Positions 17,559 through 23,697 of a DNA stretch of 23,697 nt are shown piece by piece. Position 1 is the stretch's first letter. Every line of letters starts with the position of its first letter. Made by a program: the position numbers and the translations under genes. Source of the stretch: Chrysochromulina tobinii (Eukaryota; Haptophyta; Prymnesiales; Chrysochromulinaceae). Under the pieces are notes generated by a model. It did not search any database, was not told the origin of the DNA, and saw nothing but the letters and a program-made list of their open reading frames with translations. The stretch lies in the NCBI GenBank assembly GCA_001275005.1, contig JWZX01000127.1, positions 1 to 23,697 on the forward strand, given 5' to 3'.

Positions 17559-18743
17559 TCACCTCTTGAGCGCAGCGAGCCGCCTGGCCAGCAGATCGTC
17601 TGCGTCCTCCTCGATCGGCGGCGGCACGTGTGACGGCGCCACGAATGGCGGCGCGATGAGCGGTGCGAGATGGTCACCTCCGAGCAAGCTCGTACCGAGG
17701 CTGCCGTTGCCGACCTTGTTCGGCTTGAGGGTGCTCGGGAGCGCCGGAGGAACGTAGGGCGGCGGCGCCGGAGACGCGCCCTCCATGCTCGGGGGAAGTC
17801 CTCCGAGAGAGTATGCATCGTACAGCCCGGGGCCGCGGTTGACATGCTGCTGGTTCGTCACCTGCTGCATCATCGTATCTGCATGGCCGTCGCCATCCGT
17901 GTCGATCGCAACGTGCTTGACGGTCTGCACGTTCGTCACCGTCGTCGTGAAGCCCACTGGGGGCAGTCCTTGGGAGGCCGCCGGCATTCGAGAGATGGCT
18001 GCTGGCACACCACTCCCGGCGGCGGTGGGCACGGTCGAGGCCCCGTACGGCACAGGCCGGCCGGCGTCATCGACGATCCCCCCCACCGGGGGCCCCAGAT
18101 CGATCTTACCCGGCGCGGGGCCCATGGGTTCACCAGGGAGGGGTAGCACAAGGCCGGTGGTCGCGGAGATGTGGGGCGGCGGCTGAGCGGAGAGTGTCGG
18201 AACGTACTCAACGCCGTACGTCTTGGCAATCTCCTGCAGGTACGCCACCACGACGGTTGTGTCGGGCACCTGTGAGCTCGTGAGGACCTTGTTGAAGCGG
18301 TATGCAAGGTACTTGTCCTTGTTAGAGACGACCTGCTCCGTGTACTCCTTGCCGTACTTGGCGGTGAACAAGTTGAAGAGCTCCTTGAGCTCCGGGATCT
18401 CGTTGCCTAGCAGGTAGCCCGCGTAGACGAGCGCGGTCACCGCCTCGGCTATCTCAGGCTTCATCTCCGGCTCGGTGACGAGCACGCTGAAGCGCGAGAT
18501 GAGGAGCTCGGTGTAGTTGTTAATGAGCTCGAGCGACTCGAGCTTGAAGTCGGCGCGGATGATCTGCTCCACCTTGATGCGCGCCTGGTGCTCCTTGGAC
18601 TCGCGAAGCAGGCCTGCGATGACGCGGCGCTCCGCCTTGGCGAGGTTGGTCTGCTTGTTGAGTTGCATCTTGATGCGCGAGATGAGCATCTTGAGCTGCA
18701 CCTTGCATTTGTCATGATTGAACTTGGGCTTCGAGGAAAACAT
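17559..18743 (-). CDS. IST1: IST1-like ESCRT-III protein
   Basis: A 394-residue protein from the ATG at 18743 (MFSSKPKFNHDK); the ORF extends 42 codons upstream, but the Ist1 domain starts right after this Met. The Ist1 helical domain covers about 10-178 (KVQLKMLISRIKMQLNK, IKVEQIIRADFKLESLELI, SNKDKYLAYRFNKVL). The C terminus DADDLLARRLAALKR fits an MIT-interacting motif (MIM1), the segment that binds Vps4/MIT partners. The family works with ESCRT-III in endosomal sorting and abscission in the cytosol. The middle (about 183-375) is Pro/Gly rich and holds an unusual DTDGDGHAD, a Ca2+-loop-like motif. The final codons read AAGAGGTGA, so an AG|GTGAGA donor overlaps the stop; alternative 3' exons cannot be excluded. 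No intron needed. Confidence 0.9.
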   Translation of the reverse strand: MFSSKPKFNHDKCKVQLKMLISRIKMQLNKQTNLAKAERRVIAGLLRESKEHQARIKVEQIIRADFKLESLELINNYTELLISRFSVLVTEPEMKPEIAEAVTALVYAGYLLGNEIPELKELFNLFTAKYGKEYTEQVVSNKDKYLAYRFNKVLTSSQVPDTTVVVAYLQEIAKTYGVEYVPTLSAQPPPHISATTGLVLPLPGEPMGPAPGKIDLGPPVGGIVDDAGRPVPYGASTVPTAAGSGVPAAISRMPAASQGLPPVGFTTTVTNVQTVKHVAIDTDGDGHADTMMQQVTNQQHVNRGPGLYDAYSLGGLPPSMEGASPAPPPYVPPALPSTLKPNKVGNGSLGTSLLGGDHLAPLIAPPFVAPSHVPPPIEEDADDLLARRLAALKR

Positions 18744-19165
18744 GCCACTTCGCCGCTGTACTCCTGGACGGGCCCGAGTATCGGAGACGCCGATTGCTCG
18801 GTTGCCGGGAGTCGCCGCACGAGAGGAAGCGAACACGTCTGAAGCAAAGAGCTCTTGTTTTGCGAGCACGCGCCGATCACACTTTGTTCACACCCAAACG
18901 ATTTTTTATTAAAAAGATCGCGCACACGTTCACACCGGACTCATGGAGCATGGAGTTTGACACATGATTATAACTTGATTCCGCACCACCCTCGGTCAAT
19001 AACAACGTAGCAAAAATTACAAAATTTTCCCGGCGCCCAGCCCGCCTGCCCGCGCCTCTAACGATTCGTGTTGGTGCTCGTCACGTTGGAGGTTTAAAGC
19101 AGCCCACCCTCAAGGTGCAGCACTCAAGCGAGAGCAAGAGATAGCAGCGAGTCCGCACGTTCTGG
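18744..19165. other. IST1 5' flank and carrier 3' flank
   Basis: A 422-bp spacer between two minus-strand genes. A + strand stretch at 18901-18915 (ATTTTTTATTAAAAA) is a possible TATA-like element about 160 bp upstream of the IST1 ATG. AT-rich patches continue to about 19030. No ORF with protein-like sequence. Confidence 0.4.
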
Positions 19166-20548
19166 CTATTTCTTGCAGTCGGCTGGTGTCGGCTCCACGT
19201 ACGGGTTCCGGCCGGCCGAGCCGAGAGCGGTGCGCAGGCCTTCATAGATGGTGAACTGGATACCCGTCATCGCCGAGATCATCACTAGACGTGGCGCGAG
19301 GCCTGAGTACGCTCCGCGCACGCCGAGGCTCATGAGGTACTTAGTCTGTTCGATCAATCCTGCTACAAGGACGAAGGCCAGCCATAGGAAAGTCAACAAC
19401 CATCGGGAAGCGGTGAGGGAGGTGATAAGAGGGGGAGGGGTACAGGGTCGCGAACCGAGAGGTACAGGGCTGGGTCGCGAACCTTCGGCGATGACGCAAG
19501 TGGCGACGTTGGTGGTGAGCGAGGCCGTCGGCGTGCCGCACAGCCGCGTGAGCAGCAGGTCCGCGGGGTGCGACACGACCGCCGCCGCGGCGCCCGCAAG
19601 GAGGCCGGCGAGGACGATGGCAGCGGGACGGAGGGACTCGGATTGGAGCTCGTAGGCGAGCTCGATACGACGCGCTGCGCCAGTGATGCCACGCACGAAG
19701 AGCTCGTACGCTACGAGCTTGGTCATCGTGTACGGCAGCTGGCGCATCGCGATCGGCGCGAGCCCCTTGTACAAGGAGGCGACGCCTTCCGTGCGCACAA
19801 CATGCCTGAGGGTAGCAAGCGCGCCCCGCGCCGCATTGGCGGAGTCTGTCTGCATGCGCAGCTTGAGAACCTCCCACGGCGCAAGAAGCACGGTCGCCAC
19901 CATCTCCGCCGACGCTGCCGACGCCAGCATCACCGGAAGCTGCCATTTCTTCTTCTGCTCCTCGCCGCCCGACGCGCGTAGCATAGAGTACGCTTGATGC
20001 TTGAGCACTTCGTACCCGCCGAACTTGGTTCCGCCTTGGAGGAAGTATCCGAACGCCGTGGGAGGCAGCCCGCTGAAAAAGGCGCTCAAGCGGAACAAGC
20101 CGCGGGCCGGAGAGTCCTTGAAGACTGCAATCGCCGCGCCGATCGCGCCTGCAGCCGCCGCGTTCGCGTCCGTCTGCATCCGTGTCTTTATGACGTCCAA
20201 TGGAATCACAACGGTGTGTGTGATGGAGCAGGCGGCGGCGCCGGCAAGGAATACGCCCTGATAGTATTTGTTGCGGCTGCACTCCTTCTCCAGGGTGGCT
20301 CGCACTCCTTCCTTCGGCGGGCACGCCGAACACGAAGATGCGGCCACCAGATCCGTTGTGGAAGCCCTCCTCCTCCGAGCATCACCGCCACAATGCAAGG
20401 TGACCTGCTGCGATCTCTGACTGCGCTCGGATGTAGGATCGCTCGTGATGCTGCTGCTGCTGCGGGAGAAGAGGCTCCGTGCGTCCCCGCTCGTTGCGAG
20501 GAGCACGACCGCGAGGATTCTTTGGGCCTTCGCGCGTGGCAGAGCCAT
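19166..20548 (-). CDS. phosphate-carrier-like SLC25 protein (one intron)
   Basis: Starts at the ATG at 20548 (MALPRAKAQR). Exons 20548-19483 and 19359-19166 join in frame to 419 residues. Three carrier repeats are clear, with PLDVIKTRMQTD, APWEVLKLRMQTD and HPADLLLTRL as the signature sites. FGYFLQGGTKFGGYEVLK, YKGLAPIAMRQLPYTMTK and YSGLAPRLVMISAMTGIQFTIYEGLR match the phosphate-carrier (SLC25A3/PiC) subfamily better than other SLC25 groups. Family members import phosphate with protons across the mitochondrial inner membrane. The N-terminal extension (about 95 residues) begins with a hydrophobic stretch ILAVVLLATS then Ser/Arg-rich sequence. It could be a mitochondrial presequence or, in an alga with complex plastids, a signal-plus-transit leader; location is therefore open. 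Divergent from the hydrolase gene at 20833. Confidence 0.88.
   Translation of the reverse strand: MALPRAKAQRILAVVLLATSGDARSLFSRSSSSITSDPTSERSQRSQQVTLHCGGDARRRRASTTDLVAASSCSACPPKEGVRATLEKECSRNKYYQGVFLAGAAACSITHTVVIPLDVIKTRMQTDANAAAAGAIGAAIAVFKDSPARGLFRLSAFFSGLPPTAFGYFLQGGTKFGGYEVLKHQAYSMLRASGGEEQKKKWQLPVMLASAASAEMVATVLLAPWEVLKLRMQTDSANAARGALATLRHVVRTEGVASLYKGLAPIAMRQLPYTMTKLVAYELFVRGITGAARRIELAYELQSESLRPAAIVLAGLLAGAAAAVVSHPADLLLTRLCGTPTASLTTNVATCVIAEGSRPSPVPLGSRPCTPPPLITSLTASRWLLTFLWLAFVLVAGLIEQTKYLMSLGVRGAYSGLAPRLVMISAMTGIQFTIYEGLRTALGSAGRNPYVEPTPADCKK
19360..19482 (-). other. 123-bp intron of the phosphate-carrier-like gene
   Basis: Donor GTTCGC follows ...IAEG. The 3' end reads TTGTAGCAG, a NAGCAG tandem acceptor that would add or omit one codon. 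Removing it joins VIAEG to LIEQTKYLM and restores the usual carrier spacing. It is a multiple of three with no stop, so retention would add 41 residues. It contains an internal duplication of GTTCGCGACCC..CTGTACC. Confidence 0.78.
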
Positions 20549-20832
20549 TATTAAACGATTCGCGAGATGCGCGAGGTCAAAACGCGAATCGGGTTTCACT
20601 TTCGCGAAAAGACATGAAAAAAGCGAGGAGAAATTGAGATCGCTCGTCGAGCGAAGAGGCGCCCTTGCAGAGAAGTGCACTGTTGCGTGATTTGACGATA
20701 CTTGTAGGACTTGACGAGACTTGACGAGACCTGACGAGACTTGACGAGACTTGCCCCACCTTCGGCCAACACGGCCCAGGCGCGTTGCCTCAACTCTCGC
20801 CATCTCTCTCGCCTCTCGTCTATTGTGGCTAA
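20549..20832. promoter_or_regulatory. 284-bp divergent promoter region with decamer array
   Basis: This lies between two head-to-head ATGs (phosphate-carrier-like gene, -; alpha/beta hydrolase, +). It contains a tandem ACTTGACGAG array and no obvious TATA box. Both 5' UTRs and promoters should be here. Confidence 0.55.
20709..20757 (+). repeat. ACTTGACGAG decamer array
   Basis: Four consecutive 10-bp units (one with CCTG for ACTTG) end in a partial fifth. The ACTTG core is the reverse complement of the CAAGT pentamer arrays at 8830-8894 and 13478-13527. Confidence 0.85.
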
Positions 20833-22044
20833 ATGTTCCGTATCGGTCGCACGGCGCTACCGAGGCCAGCCGAGCTTCGCGCACGATCGATCTTTGGCAG
20901 CGCCGCGGTCAGCAGTGCCGCCGCTTTCCTCACTTCGCTGCTCAAGCCTGTCGGCATGTGCTACGCGCTCACTGTGGCCATCGCGCTCGCCGCGCAGCGG
21001 AAGCTTCAATATTTTCCCACTGCCGAGAAGCCTGGTCCAGCATCGCTCGCGCACCCGATGTTCAGCAGCATCGAGGAGCACGAGGTACGCGCATCTGACG
21101 GCACCAGGTGCTACCTCTGGCACTGGCCGGCGCCTGCGCTCAACGACATCCCCATGCGGCCCTTTTACCTTCGGGAGCCACAGGCCAGCGCCGCGGCGAG
21201 CACGATGGCAGAGCTACGGCGTGAGCACCCGCAGTTCCAAGGGATCGATGTCGTCCAGTTCCACGGCAACGCTGGCAGCCGCATGCATCGGCTCGCCTTC
21301 ATGCATCTGCTCCGTGACGGCCTAGGATGCTCCGTGACTGTGTTGGACTATCGCGGCTTCGGCGGCTCTGAGGGGTCGCCCACCGAGCACGGCCTCATCG
21401 CCGATGGGCGCGCTGCGTATGACTGGGTGCGCGCGCGCCAGGCTGCAGACCAGCGGCTCTCATCGACGATCCCAATGGCCAACATCGTAGATGACAGCAG
21501 TCCCGTTGACGAAACTGGACGTTACTCCGGCCGGCGCCACGTGGTCCTCTGGGGCGAGTCCATTGGCAGCGGCGTGGCCGTCGCCCTCCTAGACGAGGAG
21601 ATTGCCAAGCAGCCGGCGCCGGCGCGCGCGCCGTCCGACACGAGCCTTGTCCTCGAGGCTGGGTTCTCGAGCTGCGTCGATCTCGGGGCACATGCGTACC
21701 CTTGGCTACCGGTGCGGCTTGGCATGCTCGACCGTTTCGAATCTGAAGGACGAGCTCGCCGGATGGCCGCGGCGCTGGGCAACGACGATGCGGCGAGCTT
21801 CGCGTCGCTCGCGCTGCACGGAGATCGCGACGAGATCGCGCCGCTGGAGTTTGGGCAGCGACTGCACGACGCGCTGCCTGGCGGCAAGCGGAAGCGCATA
21901 GTCGTTCTACCCCAGACGGGGCACAATGACATCGCCTTCGTGGACACGGCGCGCTATCTACGCGAGATCGCCGAATTTTTTGCCGCGGAGGTGGTGGCGC
22001 GCAAGGAGCGGAGCGCCGATCGTGGGAGCACAAGCCAGCCGTAA
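20833..22044 (+). CDS. alpha/beta hydrolase, ABHD13/BEM46-like
   Basis: A 403-residue protein. A hydrophobic segment at about 38-54 (PVGMCYALTVAIALAA) is a likely membrane anchor, followed by KLQYFPT, as in ABHD13/BEM46 proteins. The hydrolase core shows the HGNAGS oxyanion loop (144-149), DYRGFGGSEGSPTE (172-185), nucleophile elbow GESIGSG (Ser243), HGDRDEIAP (Asp333) and QTGHND (His364), so the catalytic triad is complete. Insertions around 103-128 and 203-233 lengthen it relative to the roughly 330-residue family norm. Members are membrane-bound serine hydrolases, some acting on acylated proteins or lipids; substrate here unknown. The start at 20833 is the first Met in the frame and lies just downstream of the shared promoter. 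Confidence 0.88.
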   Translation: MFRIGRTALPRPAELRARSIFGSAAVSSAAAFLTSLLKPVGMCYALTVAIALAAQRKLQYFPTAEKPGPASLAHPMFSSIEEHEVRASDGTRCYLWHWPAPALNDIPMRPFYLREPQASAAASTMAELRREHPQFQGIDVVQFHGNAGSRMHRLAFMHLLRDGLGCSVTVLDYRGFGGSEGSPTEHGLIADGRAAYDWVRARQAADQRLSSTIPMANIVDDSSPVDETGRYSGRRHVVLWGESIGSGVAVALLDEEIAKQPAPARAPSDTSLVLEAGFSSCVDLGAHAYPWLPVRLGMLDRFESEGRARRMAAALGNDDAASFASLALHGDRDEIAPLEFGQRLHDALPGGKRKRIVVLPQTGHNDIAFVDTARYLREIAEFFAAEVVARKERSADRGSTSQP

Positions 22045-22397
22045 TTTGAGGACCCGGAGGCGGAGCGCGACCGTCGAACCCTCGAAATGCTTTGGCAACG
22101 CATCGCCGAAAGTATGGACGCCCGAACCGTAGAGAACCGTAATACCTTTTGGCCTTTAATGCTATCTTGTAGCGGCGCGGTATACGCGCGCGGTCTTACC
22201 TTCTTAAGGTCAACTGCACTATCTCGAGTGAATCTCGAGTGTAACTGCATATCTAACGCCCATGCCAACCAAATGCAAATATATGCGCGTATGTATCGCG
22301 GCCCTAACGCAGACACCGCCGCCGCTAAGCGCGGCCGCGCGCGAACGCGGCTGTGCGCAGGCTCATGTGCGCAGGCTCATGTGCGCAGGCTCATGAG
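22045..22397. other. 353-bp region downstream of the hydrolase gene
   Basis: This contains the 3' flank of the + strand hydrolase gene, AT-richer DNA at 22190-22290, and the 14-bp repeat at 22352-22411. No gene supported. Confidence 0.45.
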
Positions 22398-22411
22398 TCA
22401 TGTGCGCAGGC
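22352..22411 (+). repeat. 14-bp tandem repeat TGTGCGCAGGCTCA
   Basis: Perfect units at 22352-22365, 22366-22379 and 22380-22393, then a partial one at 22401-22411. It overlaps the stop of the minus-strand ORF at 22398. Confidence 0.9.
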
Positions 22412-23519
22412 CTCCAATGAGCCGCAGCTGCCGCGGCGAGTAGACGCCTCCGCGCGCGGAGTGCGCGATCGCTGGTGGGATGTCTAGAGTCGCGGAGCTC
22501 ATCTCCAGCAGTCTGGCCGTGCACTTGGGCACTGGCAATGCGCCGCTGCGTGGGCGCAAGGCGCTCGAGGCAGCGCTCGCAGCAGGGCTGGTGAGCGCAC
22601 TCGGCGTTGTGACGGCCTGCGGCGGCGGGAGCGCCGCCTCGAGCGCCGCCACGAGCGCCGTCTCGAGCGCCGTCGCGAGCGTCGTTTCGTGCGCCGTATC
22701 GAGCACCTCCTGCCTACTTTGGTGCTCCTCCTTGAGCGCCGTCTCGCGCACTGCTTGTCTAAAGGGGAGCGCCGTCTCGGGCGCATCCGCGAGCTCGGGC
22801 GGCGGCGACTGTGGCGGCGACTGCAGCGGCGTCTGCGGCGTCGTCGGCGTCGGCGTCCTCAGCGGCGTGTGCAGCGGCGTCTGCGGCGGTGAATTCGATG
22901 GTGCGATGGTGCCTGGCAGCGGGGCGGCGGCCGTGGGAGATTTGGAACGAGATTTGGAGTGGTGCATGCGCTGCGCTGTGGGGAGTGCCGAGATGTGCCT
23001 GTGGTTCGTCCCGAGATGTGCCTTGCCGAGCAGCCCTGCGCCCTCAAGCGCGCGCGTGGTCAGGGGCTGCCATTCCAACAGGGTCATGCGCTGCGGCGAG
23101 CGCTCCACTGAGTGCCTCTGATGGCCACTGAGTGCCACTGATAGTGGCGAGCGCTCGAATGGCGCACGCGCTGAGCGGCAGCCATTCCAGCCCGCAGGGC
23201 AGCGTGCGGCAGCGCTGCGGGCTGTAGCGGGGCGCGAGCGCCCCGTGCCGGAGACGAAGGCCTCGTCCCGCCGCCGCTGCCATTGGGCCTTCTCGACTGT
23301 GCCGGCATCGGCGCTCTCCGCGGGAAGTTGCAGGGAGAGGTGCAGCGCGGTGAAGCGCGCCGACAGTGGACGCGGCGAGGCTTTCAGGCCCTTCGGCGTG
23401 CTGCCCTCTGCCAGGGCGGTGCTCGGCGGCGGCGCGAGCAGGTACGTCGCCCGATATGGCGCGCTACTGCGGCTCACGGATGCGTCGGTTGAGCTCTGTG
23501 ATGAGCTCTGCAAAGTCAA
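22398..23519 (-). CDS. uncertain low-complexity ORF, probably an exon of a gene running off the window
   Basis: A 373-codon open frame with no ATG at its left limit (23519 is TTG). The gene-strand sequence GTTGACTTTGCAG at 23524-23512 could be a splice acceptor, so this may be an internal or last exon starting near 23511. The translation is rich in Ser, Pro, Ala and Arg (SRSKSPTAAAP, a PQTPL/HTPL/RTP repeat) with a helical part (ALETALVAALEAAL). The plus strand is also open over 22480-23121, but as a Cys/Gly/Ser-rich product typical of an antisense shadow. No family recognised. It contains the decamer insertion at 23095-23156, which keeps frame (51 bp). Confidence 0.35.
   Translation of the reverse strand: MTLQSSSQSSTDASVSRSSAPYRATYLLAPPPSTALAEGSTPKGLKASPRPLSARFTALHLSLQLPAESADAGTVEKAQWQRRRDEAFVSGTGRSRPATARSAAARCPAGWNGCRSARAPFERSPLSVALSGHQRHSVERSPQRMTLLEWQPLTTRALEGAGLLGKAHLGTNHRHISALPTAQRMHHSKSRSKSPTAAAPLPGTIAPSNSPPQTPLHTPLRTPTPTTPQTPLQSPPQSPPPELADAPETALPFRQAVRETALKEEHQSRQEVLDTAHETTLATALETALVAALEAALPPPQAVTTPSALTSPAASAASSALRPRSGALPVPKCTARLLEMSSATLDIPPAIAHSARGGVYSPRQLRLIGGLRT
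23095..23156 (+). repeat. decamer block between perfect 11-bp direct repeats
   Basis: GGCGAGCGCTC at 23095-23105 is repeated exactly at 23146-23156. Between them are exactly 40 bases, four decamers of the same family as EDEM introns 1-3 (CACTGAGTGC, CTCTGATGGC, CACTGAGTGC, CACTGATAGT). Confidence 0.9.
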
Positions 23520-23697
23520 CTGGACGGCGGACGACGGAATGGCGGGTTGCCGGCGGCGAGGGCCTCTGCCCTCTCGCGATTCGCGTTCGGTTTCCTACGT
23601 ACATGTAGGATACGTGTTCTGAGCCCCGAGCTCCAAGAGTGTATGGATCGAAACGAAGGGGGCGCTGCCACGAGCACACGCGGGCGGGATGAGACCA
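23520..23697. other. right edge of window, unassigned
   Basis: Short open frames on both strands. A minus-strand frame ending in VDFAELITELNRRIREPQ then a stop (about 23464-23530) looks protein-like and could be the end of another exon, but I cannot place it in a gene. Confidence 0.3.

Noticed and set aside
22480-23121. 213-codon plus-strand ORF, Cys/Gly/Ser-rich
   Set aside because: The opposite frame has more natural composition (charged and Pro residues). The plus-strand product looks like the reverse reading of GCC/CGG triplets. Kept only as an alternative to the uncertain minus ORF.

Overview
The window looks like nuclear DNA of a GC-rich eukaryotic microalga. Long intron-poor genes lie on both strands with short (0.2-1 kb) spacers, the proteins are clearly eukaryotic (U3 snoRNP, ESCRT-III, ER glycan processing, mitochondrial carriers), and they carry algal-style low-complexity insertions. 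A haptophyte-like alga is my best guess; this is inference, not proof.

Layout. 1-143: possible 3' end of an upstream gene with FERD heptad repeats. 359-1762 (+): ten-EF-hand calcium-binding protein. 2227-2844 (+): TXNDC9/phosducin-like thioredoxin-fold protein. 3371-4270 (-): divergent SLC25-type carrier, sharing a 192-bp divergent promoter with a small unknown gene at 4463-4978 (+). 5951-8770 (-): UTP13/TBL3. 8771-11509: a degenerate copy of the 3' end of the next gene, then an SGNH-hydrolase gene (9437-11083, -) that lies between two direct copies of that 3' end. 11510-17251 (-): a seven-exon gene for a GH47/EDEM-like alpha-mannosidase with a very long tail. 17559-18743 (-): IST1. 19166-20548 (-): phosphate-carrier-like SLC25 protein with one intron, divergent from an ABHD13/BEM46-like alpha/beta hydrolase (20833-22044, +). 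22398-23519 (-): uncertain low-complexity ORF.

The most notable structure is in the EDEM-like gene. I could join its seven exons in frame to a 1543-residue product. Its six introns are not ordinary sequence: each is filled with short tandem repeats, and several begin or end with a near-perfect copy of the adjoining exon, so the AG|GT splice context is itself duplicated. Introns 1, 2 and 3 share one 10-bp repeat family (GCC[A/T]CTGAT[T/G]). The same decamer occurs as a 40-bp block between perfect 11-bp direct repeats at 23095-23156, in a different gene region. This looks like recent intron birth by local duplication, or by an introner-like repeat element that duplicates its target. The remaining genes are mostly housekeeping functions without an obvious shared pathway.
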